From Streptomyces xiaopingdaonensis (GTDB lineage: Bacteria > Actinomycetota > Actinomycetes > Streptomycetales > Streptomycetaceae), in contig NZ_AJTQ01000276.1 in assembly GCF_000262345.1 (NCBI RefSeq), positions 1 to 64,000 of the forward strand: a stretch of 64,000 nt of DNA, given 5' to 3'. Position 1 is the first letter of the stretch, and each line of letters opens with the position of its first letter. The position numbers and the translations under genes were made by a program. The notes beneath the pieces were generated by a model, which saw only the letters and a list, made by a program, of their open reading frames with translations, was not told the origin of the DNA and made no database searches. Of this stretch, positions 43,039 through 52,224 are shown one piece after another.

Positions 43039-45657
43039 GTGAGACGCGCACGTACCTGGACGGCGGCTGTCACCACCGTCCTCGCACTCCTCGCCCTCGC
43101 GCTCGGCACAGGCCCCGCATCCTCCGCCGCCGAGCAGCGTCCGAAGGATTCGCCTCCCGCCGCCCACGGTCTGAAGGCCGAGTACTGGACCCAATCGGAG
43201 CCCGACGCCTTCGACTTCGGCGAACTCCGCACCACCGCCTTCGACCCTTCCCTGGACTTCGCCGACCTCGTCCCGCGCCTCACCGAGCGCGCCGGGCGCT
43301 CCGACCACACGAGCGTCCGCTGGACCGGCACCCTCGCCCCGGAGAAGACCGGCGCCCACACTTTCCACCTCACGGGCGACAACGGCTTCCGGCTGTGGAT
43401 CGACGACGAGTTGGCGATCGACCACTGGGTGCCCGACTGGGACGAGGAACAGACCTCCGAACCGGTCGAGTTGCGCGCCGGCCAGGAGCACGAACTCAAG
43501 GTCGAGTACTTCAACCAGGTGGGCGGCGCCAACCTCCACCTCGACTGGACGCAGCCGGGCGAAGAGCAGACCGCCGTGCCCCAGTCCGCGCTCACCGTGC
43601 CCGAGGGCTTCGCCTACGACGGACCCACCGAGGTGCAGGTCCAAGAGTCGGGAAAGATACTGGAGTTGGGGTTCCCGCAGGGCGTCGAGGCGCCGGGCCC
43701 CGAGTTCGCCGAGCACTTCTCGGCCGAGATCGGCGGCACCGACTGGCCGCTGGGCGAAGCGAGTTCGGACCCGGAGGAACCGACGAAACTCCTCGTCGCG
43801 CTCGACGAGCCCGTGGTGGGCCAGGGCGGCACGGCCGACGTGAAGTACGACGGCGAGGGCGGCCTCACCGGAGCCGACGGCGAACCCGTCTCCGCGTTCT
43901 GGACCTCGGGCGCCAACAACTCGACCCACCAACTGCGGACCGACTGGGCCGACGAGGTCGGCCCGGACAACGCGCTCCCCGAGTACCCGCGCCCGCAGCT
44001 CAAGCGCGACGAGTGGCGCAACCTCAACGGCACCTGGCAGTTCGCCGGCGCCGAGGCGGGCGAGGAGCCGCCGGTCGGTCCGGAGAACGAACTCGACGAG
44101 GAGATCCTCGTCCCCTACCCCGTCGAGTCGCAGCTCTCCGGTGTCGAGCGCCACGAGGAACGCATGTGGTACAAGCGCTCGTTCGAGGTCCCGGAGGGCT
44201 GGGAGGTCGGCTCGGGCAAGCGGCTCCGCCTCAACTTCGACGCCGTCGACTGGCAGGCGGTCGTCTACGTCAACGGCGAACGCGTCGCCCGGCACAAGGG
44301 CGGCTACGACAGGTTCACCGCCGACGTCACGGACGCGCTCCGCGAGGGCGGCACGCAGGAACTCGTCGTCGGCGTCTACGACCCGGCCGACAAGGACGGC
44401 GGCGAGAACCCGCCGGCCGGCAAGCAGCGCGTCTCGCCCGAGGGCATCTGGTACACGCCGTCCTCCGGGATCTGGCAGACGGTCTGGATGGAGCCCGTCG
44501 CCGAGGAGCACACCACCGACGTGAAGACCACGCCCGACGTCGACGAGGAGCAGGTCACCGTCGCGGCACGCGGCGTCGGCGACGGCGTCCCCGTGACCGC
44601 GGTCGCCTACGAAGGCGACGAGGAGGTCGGCCGCGCCACCGGCTCGGGCAGCGACCCGTTCGCGGTGCCCGTACCCGAGCCCCGCCTCTGGTCCCCCGAC
44701 GACCCGCACCTGTACACGCTCCGCGTCACCGTCGGCGAGGGGGAGGGCGCCGACCGGGTGGAGAGCTACTTCGGGATGCGCACGATCGAGGTGAAGGAGG
44801 TCGACGGGGAGCAGCGCATGGTGCTCAACGACGCGCCCGTCTTCTCGATGGCCACGCTCGACCAGGGCTACTGGCCCGACGGCCTCCACACCCCGCCGAC
44901 CGACGAGGCTCTCGCCTACGACCTCGAGGCCCACAAGGACATGGGCTTCAACTCGGTGCGCAAGCACATCAAGGTGGAGCCAGACCGCTGGTTCTACCAC
45001 GCCGACCGGCTGGGACTGCTCGTCTGGCAGGACATGCCGTCGATGCCGCACGAGCCCGACGACGCGGCCCGCGCGCAGTTCGAGGAGGAGCTGAAGGCGA
45101 TGATCGCGCAGCACGACAGCCACCCCTCGATCGTGATGTGGGTGACGTTCAACGAGGGTTGGGGCCAGTACGACCAGGCCCGTATCGCCGACCTCGCCAA
45201 GGAGCTGGACCCCACTCGCCTCGTCAACAACATGAGCGGGCACAACTGCTGCGGCGCCGTCGACGGTGGCAACGGCGACATCTCCGACGCGCACGGCTAC
45301 CCGGAGGCCGAACTCCCGGACGCGGACGGCCGACGCGCCCTCGTCAGCGGCGAGTACGGAGGGCTCGGCCTCGCGGTGCCGGGGCACAGTTGGCCCGTGC
45401 GGCACACCTACGTGGGTGTCGAGAAGGAGAAGTACACCGACGAGTACCTCGCCCGGCTGCGCGAGGTCGAGCAACTCGCCGCGTGCCGCGGCAGCAGCGG
45501 TGCCGTCTACACGCAGATCACCGACCTGGAAGGGGAGTTGAACGGCATCCTCACCTACGACCGGAAGGTGAACAAGGCCGACACCGACCGTCTCAGGGAG
45601 GCGCACGAAGCGCTCATCGACGGCGTGCACAACGGAACGCTCCGGTGCGACGAATGA
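43039..45657 (+). CDS. Secreted GH2 glycoside hydrolase with PA14 domain
   Basis: 872 residues. Signal peptide (TWTAAVTTVLALLALALGTGPASSAA), PA14 carbohydrate-binding domain at about 40-190 (LKAEYWTQ...FRLWIDDELAIDHW), then a GH2 sugar-binding domain near 325-480, an immunoglobulin-like domain and a TIM barrel. Acid/base Glu706 is in TFNEGWGQ and nucleophile Glu772 in SGEYGGLG. Acts outside the cell on a beta-linked sugar; beta-galactosidase, glucuronidase or mannosidase cannot be separated by motif alone. GTG 43039 has GGAGG upstream. Control by the divergent LacI protein is likely. Confidence 0.93.
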   Translation: MRRARTWTAAVTTVLALLALALGTGPASSAAEQRPKDSPPAAHGLKAEYWTQSEPDAFDFGELRTTAFDPSLDFADLVPRLTERAGRSDHTSVRWTGTLAPEKTGAHTFHLTGDNGFRLWIDDELAIDHWVPDWDEEQTSEPVELRAGQEHELKVEYFNQVGGANLHLDWTQPGEEQTAVPQSALTVPEGFAYDGPTEVQVQESGKILELGFPQGVEAPGPEFAEHFSAEIGGTDWPLGEASSDPEEPTKLLVALDEPVVGQGGTADVKYDGEGGLTGADGEPVSAFWTSGANNSTHQLRTDWADEVGPDNALPEYPRPQLKRDEWRNLNGTWQFAGAEAGEEPPVGPENELDEEILVPYPVESQLSGVERHEERMWYKRSFEVPEGWEVGSGKRLRLNFDAVDWQAVVYVNGERVARHKGGYDRFTADVTDALREGGTQELVVGVYDPADKDGGENPPAGKQRVSPEGIWYTPSSGIWQTVWMEPVAEEHTTDVKTTPDVDEEQVTVAARGVGDGVPVTAVAYEGDEEVGRATGSGSDPFAVPVPEPRLWSPDDPHLYTLRVTVGEGEGADRVESYFGMRTIEVKEVDGEQRMVLNDAPVFSMATLDQGYWPDGLHTPPTDEALAYDLEAHKDMGFNSVRKHIKVEPDRWFYHADRLGLLVWQDMPSMPHEPDDAARAQFEEELKAMIAQHDSHPSIVMWVTFNEGWGQYDQARIADLAKELDPTRLVNNMSGHNCCGAVDGGNGDISDAHGYPEAELPDADGRRALVSGEYGGLGLAVPGHSWPVRHTYVGVEKEKYTDEYLARLREVEQLAACRGSSGAVYTQITDLEGELNGILTYDRKVNKADTDRLREAHEALIDGVHNGTLRCDE

Positions 45658-45686
45658 CGACGACGCGGCGCTGACCCGCCGATACC

Positions 45687-45719
45687 CGCCCCGGCCGCAC
45701 CGGAACAGCGGCCGGGGCG
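45687..45719 (+). terminator. Hairpin after GH2 gene
   Basis: Perfect 12-bp stem CGCCCCGGCCGC / GCGGCCGGGGCG with a 9-base loop, 29 bp after the stop. Confidence 0.75.
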
Positions 45720-45752
45720 CGCACGTCGCCGCGTGCGACGTAGCCTCGCACC

Positions 45753-46190
45753 ATGGACACCTGGGACCCCGAGGCGCCGGGCATCCTGCGCCTCCCCTCC
45801 GGCCGGCTCCTCCGCGGCAGGGGGCTGAGACACTCCGAACCCGAGGGCGCACGCCCCGACTTCGGGCTGTACCTCCTCGGCAGCCCGCCGCCCGCCTTCG
45901 CCTGGGAGGCGCGCTGGCTCCGCTGGCCGGACTTCCGGCTGCCGTCCGACCGCGCCGAGGCGGAGGACGCGTTCCGTGACGCGTGGGAGCGTTGCGCCGG
46001 CGGACGCGTCGAGGTCGCCTGCGGCGGCGGCCGAGGCCGGACGGGCACGGCCCTCGCCTGCCTCGCCGTTCTCGACGGCATTCCGCCCGAGGAGGCCGTC
46101 GGCCACGTCCGCCGCCACTACCACCGCCGAGCGGTCGAGACGCCGTGGCAGCACCGGTACGTCCGCCGCTTCCCCGCACGCGCCGGCTGA
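45753..46190 (+). CDS. Small cysteine-based protein phosphatase (PTP/DSP-like)
   Basis: 145 residues. The P-loop VACGGGRGRTGTA has nucleophile Cys90 and Arg96 (CX5R), and a WPDFRLP segment at 59-65 supplies the general-acid aspartate Asp60, both as in protein tyrosine phosphatases. The usual His before the Cys is Ala. Substrate unknown. A TAGCCT box seven bases before ATG 45753 suggests a leaderless transcript. Confidence 0.82.
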   Translation: MDTWDPEAPGILRLPSGRLLRGRGLRHSEPEGARPDFGLYLLGSPPPAFAWEARWLRWPDFRLPSDRAEAEDAFRDAWERCAGGRVEVACGGGRGRTGTALACLAVLDGIPPEEAVGHVRRHYHRRAVETPWQHRYVRRFPARAG

Positions 46191-46250
46191 GGACACGGCG
46201 ACCCGCCGGCCGTCCGCGCCCGGCGCCGGTCGACCGCGCCACCCCGCACA

Positions 46251-46883
46251 ATGGCGGGCATGACCGAGACCCGCGCCCCCTTCGGAAGGTGGGAGCCGGC
46301 CCAACCCACCGACGTGGCCGAACTCTTCGGCGACCTCGACGCCCCGTGGTGGATCGCGGGCGGATTCGCGATCGAACTCGCGCTGGGTCGGCGGGTGCGC
46401 AGCCACGTGGACATCGACGTCCTGCTCCTCAGACGCGACCACCTGCGAGCCCAGCACGCCCTCACCGGCTGGGAGTGGTGGGCCGCGGACCCGCCCGGCA
46501 GCCTGCGCCCCTGGCTCACGGGCGAACCGCTGCCCCCCGGAGTGCACGACGTGTGGTGCCGGCCCGGCCCCTACACCCCCTGGCGCATCCAGCTGATGGT
46601 CGACGAGTCGGACGGCGAGGAGTGGTACTCCCGCCGCGACGCCACCGTACGCAGGTCACTCACCGAGCTCGGCGCGCTCTCCCCCGAGGGGATCCCCTAC
46701 CTCGCGCCCGAAGTCCAGCTCTACTACAAGGCGAAGGACGCACGCCCGAAGGACGAGGAGGACCTCGCCGCCGTCCTGCCCGCGCTCACCGACCGCCGGC
46801 GCCTCTGGCTCGTCGACGCCCTGACACGCACCCACGGCGCGCACCCGTGGATCTGCCGGCTCCAGGTGCCGCCGCGGTTGTGA
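46251..46883 (+). CDS. Nucleotidyltransferase-like protein (aminoglycoside adenylyltransferase type)
   Basis: 210 residues. WWIAGGFAIELALG followed by SHVDIDVLLLRRD gives the GG and Asp54-x-Asp56 of the polymerase-beta nucleotidyltransferase fold, in the form seen in aminoglycoside 2''- and lincosamide adenylyltransferase relatives. RSLTELGALSPEGIPYLAPEVQLYYKAK is a conserved C-terminal helix. Start ATG 46251, or 46260 nine bases later. Actual substrate (antibiotic or other) is undetermined. Confidence 0.75.
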   Translation: MAGMTETRAPFGRWEPAQPTDVAELFGDLDAPWWIAGGFAIELALGRRVRSHVDIDVLLLRRDHLRAQHALTGWEWWAADPPGSLRPWLTGEPLPPGVHDVWCRPGPYTPWRIQLMVDESDGEEWYSRRDATVRRSLTELGALSPEGIPYLAPEVQLYYKAKDARPKDEEDLAAVLPALTDRRRLWLVDALTRTHGAHPWICRLQVPPRL

Positions 46884-47045
46884 GGTCCGCCGCGGGCGAG
46901 GCCGTCCCCGCCTTCGGCCTCCACCTCCGGCGCCACCGGCATCGGCGAGACGCATTCCCCGCGCAACGCAGGGAACCCGGCCCGCAGGCCGCGCGTCGAC
47001 CCGGGGAACGGCTGCGGGGACGCGGGCCGGATTGCGAGGCTGGCC

Positions 47046-47702
47046 ATGGCACGCAACCGAGAAGCGGCCACCGTACGGACGCTCCTGGAGCGGCACGGCA
47101 CGACGTACGCGGAGGAAGCGGACATCACCCTCCGCGACACACCTTCCCCCCTCTACCGCCTCCTCGTCCTCTCCACGCTGCTCAGCGCCCCGATCACCTC
47201 CGGGGTCGCCATCGCGGCCGCCGCGGCGATCAGCCACGCGGGGATGACCGGTCCCCGCCGCATGTGCGACGCCACGTGGCAGCAGCGGGTCGACGCTCTC
47301 GTCGAGGGCCACTACCGCCGCTACGACGAGTCGACCGCCACCACCCTCGGCAACGCGGCCCGCTTGCTCCTCGACGAGTACCACGGCGACCTGCGCCGCC
47401 TCCGCCACCGGGCCGACGGCAACACCTCCGAAGCACGGGCACTCCTCACCGACTTCCCCGGCATCGGCCCCGTCGGCGCCGACATCTTCCTCCGCGAAGT
47501 CCAGGGCGTCTGGCCCGAGTTCTCCCCCTACCTCGACCGCAAGACCCTCGACGGCGCGGCACGCCTGGACCTCCCCCGCTCCCCCTCCCACCTCGCGGAC
47601 CTGGCAGGCGGCGACCCCGAGACCACCGTCCGCCTCGCCGCCGCCCTCGTCCGCTCGGCGCTCAGCAAGGAGATCGCGGAGGACGTGCGGACCGCGGCGT
47701 GA
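47046..47702 (+). CDS. HhH-GPD (endonuclease III-like) DNA repair protein
   Basis: 218 residues. Helix-hairpin-helix LLTDFPGIGPVGADIF followed by FSPYLDRKT, with Asp in the place of the catalytic aspartate of the endonuclease III family. The four-cysteine iron-sulfur motif at the C-terminus is absent, as in the FeS-free branch. Presumed glycosylase; may be catalytically altered because the lysine typical of endonuclease III is not clear. ATG 47046 has no strong ribosome site. Confidence 0.75.
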   Translation: MARNREAATVRTLLERHGTTYAEEADITLRDTPSPLYRLLVLSTLLSAPITSGVAIAAAAAISHAGMTGPRRMCDATWQQRVDALVEGHYRRYDESTATTLGNAARLLLDEYHGDLRRLRHRADGNTSEARALLTDFPGIGPVGADIFLREVQGVWPEFSPYLDRKTLDGAARLDLPRSPSHLADLAGGDPETTVRLAAALVRSALSKEIAEDVRTAA

Positions 47703-47797
47703 CTGTGCAAGGTCTCTGCAGGCCGACTGCAACGCCTCTGCCGGGCCCGTCGGGCAAGACCTGAGAAGACAGACAACCGAGCTTCTCAGGGGGACAC

Positions 47798-49048
47798 ATG
47801 TCTGCACCAGGCAGGCATTTCACACCAGCCTCGGTCCAACGTGGACAGTTACTCACCGTACCGGTGTGCAAGCACGTTCTCGTCGTCGCGTCCACGATGA
47901 CGTATGCCAAGCGGATGCGCGAGATCTCCCCTCTCCTTCGCGGGGACCTCCGAGTCCAGGTCTCGTTCACCGTTCCGCCCCACCCGTTCGGGGAAGGCAC
48001 CAAGAGGTACCTGCGGCGCCTCGGGCTCCCGCTGCTGCCGTGGCACGAGGCGGTCCAGGCACCTTTCGACCTCGCGGTCGCGGCGGGCACCCGAGGCACC
48101 GAGCAGATCAAGGCACCGCTGCTCCGGCTCGCGCACGGCGCCGGGCACAGCAAACCGCTGCGTACCGGGGTGGAGGTGCCGGGCGCCGAGGCGCCGGGGC
48201 GCAGGCCGCCGGGGATGCTCAGCCGGAGCCGCCTCATGCGCGGCGGCCGGTTGCTCCCGGCGTCCGTCGCGCTCTCACACCAGCGAGACTTGGAGGAACT
48301 CCGACGGAGTTGCCCGGAGGCGGTTCCCGTCGCCGAGGTGGTGGGGGACCCCAGCATCGACCGCCTCACGGCGCACTCGGCCGGTCGAAGCAGGTTCCGC
48401 CGGGCGCTCGGGGTCTCCGACGACGAGAGCCTCCTGCTCTTCAGCTCGACCTGGGGACGCACGTCCTTCTTCGGCGGTCTCCACGCCCTCCTTCCGCAAC
48501 TGCTGAAGCAGCTCGCGACGGAAGGACACCGGGTCGCCGTGCTGCTGCATCCCAACGTCTGGGCTGCGCACGGAAGTTGGCACGTCCGCTCCTGGCTGGA
48601 GGAGTGCGTACGGCACGGCGTCGCGCTCCTGCCGCCCGAGACGGACTGGGAGGCGCTCCTCCTCGCCTCTGACCTGCTCGTCGGCGACCACGGGTCGTTG
48701 ACCGCGTACGCCGCGTCCGCCGACGTCCCCGTCCTGCTGACGCACGTACCACACCGCGAGATCGTGGGCGGGTCACCGGCCGCGCTGCTGGCGAGCGGTG
48801 CCCCGAGCCTTACTCCGCTGCGGCCGCTTCGCGAGCAGGTGAGGTACACGGTCGAGAACTTCCGGCCCGGGCAGTACCGCCTGGTCGCCGAGGCGCTGAC
48901 GTCGGTACCCGGTGGCTTCCATCAGCGCATGCGCGCACTGATCTACCGGATGCTGGGCCTCGGAGAACCGGCCTGTCCGCCTCCGGTACCTCCGCTGCCG
49001 GACCCGCCGGCGCTGGAGAGCGTCGCATGGCAGGGTGGATGGTCATGA
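47798..49048 (+). CDS. CDP-glycerol glycerophosphotransferase-like GT-B protein, unknown
   Basis: 416 residues. Two Rossmann-like halves: HVLVVASTMTYAKRMREI at the start and LLVGDHGSLTAYAASADVPVLL near 290-310, the latter resembling the nucleotide-binding D-x-S-S region of TagB/TagF-type transferases. No signal peptide or membrane helix. Similar proteins occur in Streptomyces next to a small partner and are sometimes misnamed translation initiation factor; the real role is unknown. ATG 47798 has AGGGGGAC upstream. Its stop overlaps the next start (ATGA). Confidence 0.7.
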   Translation: MSAPGRHFTPASVQRGQLLTVPVCKHVLVVASTMTYAKRMREISPLLRGDLRVQVSFTVPPHPFGEGTKRYLRRLGLPLLPWHEAVQAPFDLAVAAGTRGTEQIKAPLLRLAHGAGHSKPLRTGVEVPGAEAPGRRPPGMLSRSRLMRGGRLLPASVALSHQRDLEELRRSCPEAVPVAEVVGDPSIDRLTAHSAGRSRFRRALGVSDDESLLLFSSTWGRTSFFGGLHALLPQLLKQLATEGHRVAVLLHPNVWAAHGSWHVRSWLEECVRHGVALLPPETDWEALLLASDLLVGDHGSLTAYAASADVPVLLTHVPHREIVGGSPAALLASGAPSLTPLRPLREQVRYTVENFRPGQYRLVAEALTSVPGGFHQRMRALIYRMLGLGEPACPPPVPPLPDPPALESVAWQGGWS

Positions 49049-49644
49049 CGGGCGCCGGGCTCACGACGGCAAGGCGTGCGGGCCTCGTCCGGGTGTCCTG
49101 GACCGACGTCGCCGGTGGGAGCGCCACGTTCCGGACCACGCTCGTCGCACAGCCCTTCGGGGCAAGGTCGGCGGAAGTCCGCGCACCTGCCGTCGACACG
49201 ATACGGCGGGGCAGTGAAGTGCACCTGCACGCGGTCGAGGGAGAGCCCGAACTCGCCTGCTGCGCAGACGTGTTGAGCGCCATCTTGAGCCCCTCCCACG
49301 CCCGTCTCGGCGCTCGCGCGGAACTGTGGCTGCGGCGATACCCGGGCTGCCTCGTCGCCGCCGCCGGCAACGCCGAAGGGCGGACGGCTGTGCGCGTGCG
49401 CGGAGGCGGTGGACTGGAGGCCGTGGGCCCGCCGCACGCAGCCGTCCTGGGCTCTTTTGTCCATGCCTGGCTCGTGGCGGGGGCCTCCCTCGGCCTGCTG
49501 CATCGAGTCGGCGTCGATGTCCGCTTCCCCTGGGGCAGTTCCTCGCAGGGGGCAGCAAGGGACGAGGCGCACGGGCGCTCCTTTCACAGGTGGCGCATCT
49601 GCTCCTCGATGCGTCCGACGTCCGCGGGACTGAGCGGCTCGTAG
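49045..49644 (+). CDS. Hypothetical protein coupled to the GT-B-like gene
   Basis: 199 residues from ATG 49045, overlapping the upstream stop as ATGA (an in-frame ATG at 49027 is also possible). Mixed alpha/beta, no known motif; the middle part (AELWLRRYPGCLVAAAGNAEG...) is hydrophobic but not membrane-like. Its last 61 bp overlap the 3' end of the convergent STAND gene, so the true end may be altered or the overlap real. Function unknown; coupling suggests it works with the transferase-like protein. Confidence 0.6.
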   Translation: MTGAGLTTARRAGLVRVSWTDVAGGSATFRTTLVAQPFGARSAEVRAPAVDTIRRGSEVHLHAVEGEPELACCADVLSAILSPSHARLGARAELWLRRYPGCLVAAAGNAEGRTAVRVRGGGGLEAVGPPHAAVLGSFVHAWLVAGASLGLLHRVGVDVRFPWGSSSQGAARDEAHGRSFHRWRICSSMRPTSAGLSGS

Positions 49645-51983
49645 AGCGTCCGTGCCCGGGCGTAGCGGCGGCGTGCCTCGGTGCGCTCGCCGCCGCTACG
49701 TGCGCCGTCTGCCAGGAACTCCCAGGCGCGGGCGTACCAGTGGGCTGCGCCGGCGGCGTCGAACTCCGCCGCCGCATGCCGGAGTTGCTCGTCCCCCGCC
49801 TTGTGGCGACCGGCCTCGTGCAGGGCACGGCCCAGGAACGCCTGCGCCCGTGCCGCGTCGTACGCGTCGGCCTCCTCCAGCAGCTCTGAGCGTGCCCGGC
49901 GGAGGTGGTCCACGGCGCTCTCCGGGTCGCCTGCTCCGAGGGCGGTCTTCCCCAGGCACACCCGGGAGAGAGCCACCCCGCGTCGGTATCCGATGTCCTG
50001 CCGCAACGCCAGTGCCCGAGTGAAGTGGTCTTGTGCCGCGGGAAGTTCGCCCAGGGCGAGGTGCGCGTTGCCCAAACCGTTGAGCGCCTGCGACTGCTGT
50101 CGGACATCGCCGTCGCGCACCGCCTGGCGCAGCGCCGCCCCGAACCACTCGCCCGCCTCGCGATGGCGGCCCGCATTGCGCAGGCCCGCCGCCCCCGACG
50201 TCAGCATGCGCGACTCGCCCAAGGTGGCCCCAACCCTCCGAGCCGCGGCCCAGCCCAGTTCGTGTGCCTCGACCCACCACTCGGTCGGACGCAGCCGCAG
50301 GAAGAGCGGCCACATGGCGTCCACCAGCTGCCAGCACGCCCGGTCCCACCCTTCGGTGGCGCAGTACCGCACGGCCGCTTCCAACTCGTACCGGTGGCCT
50401 GCGAGCCATTCGAGGGCTTCCGCCTGCCCGGCGAACACGATGGCCGGCGGCGCGGGTTGGCAGTAGGTGCGGCTGATTCTGCAATGGCTCGGGGTGAGCA
50501 CCGCTTCTGCCGCCGTCGCGTTCACCAGGCACCAGTCGACGTAACGTCCTACCGTCTCCGCCTCGGACTCGGGGCTTTCCTCCGCCTCACCGCGCTGGCG
50601 TGCGTGCGCCTGCACCAGATCGTGGAACCGGTGCCCTTCCGGTCCGTCGTCCTCCAACAGGTTGCTCTCCTCCAGTGTCCGCACCGCGCGTTCGGTGCGC
50701 TCGACGCCCAGGACGGCGTCGAGCAACGTGCGGTCGTAAGACGTCGCGGGGAGCAGGCCGAGTTGCCGGTAGGCACGGGCGACATCGTCCGGCAGTGCCC
50801 GGTAACTCTCCTCCAATGCAGCACCGACCGTCGGCTCGCCGTCCACCCGCAGGGTGTGCAACGGCCCTTTACCTGCGGCGAGCGCGGTGGCGAGCGCTCC
50901 AACGGGGCGGCGCGGGCGCACGGCGAGTTGGGCCGACGCAAGGCAAAGCGCCAGAGGCAGACGCGCGCAGAGGCGTACGACCTGCCGCGCTCCCTCGGGG
51001 TCCTCGCCGATGCGCGAGCCCGCGCCGGAAGCGAGCAGCGCCAGCGAGGCCGTGTCGTCGAGGGGACCGAGTCGGTGCAGTCGAGCGCCGTCCACCAACA
51101 GTCCGCTCAGGTTGTTCCTGCTCGTCGCGACGAGCAGGCTTCCGGCGCCGGTGGGGAGCAGCGGGCGTACCTGCGCGGCGCTCAACGCGTCGTCCGCCAG
51201 TACGGCAAGGCGCAGCCGTTGCGTGGACGACCGCCACAGCAGCGCGCGTTCGTCGTCGTGGGCAGGCGGGTCGGTCACGCCCATCGAGCGCAGCAAGTGG
51301 TCGAGGACGCTGCCGGGGCTGCGCGGTCCGGTGCCGCTCGCGTGTCCTTTGAGGTCGGCGTGGAGCAGGCCATCGGGGAACTCGGCCCGGTGCTCCTGGA
51401 GCCAACGGACGGTGAGTGCCGTCTTTCCCACTCCGGCGAGCCCGGTGACCACGATCGTCTGCGCCTGCTGCCTTCCCTCCTCGCGAAAGGCGTCGAGTGT
51501 CAGCTCGTCCTGCGCCCGGTCGACGAAGTGACCCCGTGGGGCCGGGAGTTGGTTCGGCGAGTCGGTCCGATCCGTGCCACCTGCCAAGTGGAAGTGCACA
51601 CCGCCGGAGATATCGCCGGCGGCCTGTACGACCGGTCCTGCGATGCGGTCGGCGCCCGAGACGGTATTGACGGCGTCCGTTGGGGCTGCGTCAACGCGTC
51701 GATCGTCGCTCTCCACACCGCCGAGCCACCTTTCCACCAGGCGCCGGATGCCGTCGTCCGCCGCTGCCAGACGCGCCAACTCCGCTGCTGCCCTTGCCCC
51801 TTCTTCACGTGTCGACGCCCGGAGGTACCAAGGTGCACACAAAGGGTCGTCATCGACCACGGAGCCGGTGCTCGCGGCGCGCTCCCGAAGCCGCCGCTCC
51901 AGCTCCGCCCACGCTCCGGGGTCGATCGACGCGTGGAAGAGGGCTTTGCGCAACCGGCTCTCGAGGCCACTCTTGTCCCGCAC
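49584..51983 (-). CDS. STAND NTPase with TPR repeats (NB-ARC regulator-like)
   Basis: 799 residues. Residues 1-95 form a helical N-terminal module; a linker AAGDISGGVHFHLAG follows, as in many Streptomyces STAND proteins. NB-ARC ATPase: Walker A GLAGVGKTA at 181-189, arm with LLVATSRN and LCARLPLAL. The C-terminal 300 residues are TPR repeats (LNGLGNAHLALGELPAAQDHF and similar). No SARP winged helix or BTAD is present, so it is not a DNA-binding AfsR by itself. Start GTG 51983. It could be a signalling or defence-type ATPase. Confidence 0.85.
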   Translation of the reverse strand: MRDKSGLESRLRKALFHASIDPGAWAELERRLRERAASTGSVVDDDPLCAPWYLRASTREEGARAAAELARLAAADDGIRRLVERWLGGVESDDRRVDAAPTDAVNTVSGADRIAGPVVQAAGDISGGVHFHLAGGTDRTDSPNQLPAPRGHFVDRAQDELTLDAFREEGRQQAQTIVVTGLAGVGKTALTVRWLQEHRAEFPDGLLHADLKGHASGTGPRSPGSVLDHLLRSMGVTDPPAHDDERALLWRSSTQRLRLAVLADDALSAAQVRPLLPTGAGSLLVATSRNNLSGLLVDGARLHRLGPLDDTASLALLASGAGSRIGEDPEGARQVVRLCARLPLALCLASAQLAVRPRRPVGALATALAAGKGPLHTLRVDGEPTVGAALEESYRALPDDVARAYRQLGLLPATSYDRTLLDAVLGVERTERAVRTLEESNLLEDDGPEGHRFHDLVQAHARQRGEAEESPESEAETVGRYVDWCLVNATAAEAVLTPSHCRISRTYCQPAPPAIVFAGQAEALEWLAGHRYELEAAVRYCATEGWDRACWQLVDAMWPLFLRLRPTEWWVEAHELGWAAARRVGATLGESRMLTSGAAGLRNAGRHREAGEWFGAALRQAVRDGDVRQQSQALNGLGNAHLALGELPAAQDHFTRALALRQDIGYRRGVALSRVCLGKTALGAGDPESAVDHLRRARSELLEEADAYDAARAQAFLGRALHEAGRHKAGDEQLRHAAAEFDAAGAAHWYARAWEFLADGARSGGERTEARRRYARARTLYEPLSPADVGRIEEQMRHL

Positions 51984-52224
51984 GCTTCAGCTCACGCCCC
52001 CTCGGCCGGCCGGACGAGTGTCGGCTGGCGTACCCGGAACATCACAGGCCGAGTACCCGCTAAGCCTCATCCTCTACCCAGTCGGTCAATTCTCGACCAC
52101 AATCGTTCATCCACATAAGAATTGCATGCTCGTCAGGTCACTGGGCGGAGAACAGTGACCTGACCGTCGAGAGCCCCGGAGGGGCTCCGCTTGCTGCACA
52201 TCCCGAACCGGCGGGAGGTCGCTG

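Noticed and set aside
42964-46251. A 1095-codon open frame opposite the GH2 gene
   Set aside because: Pure antisense of a well-supported secreted enzyme; no start signal or homology.
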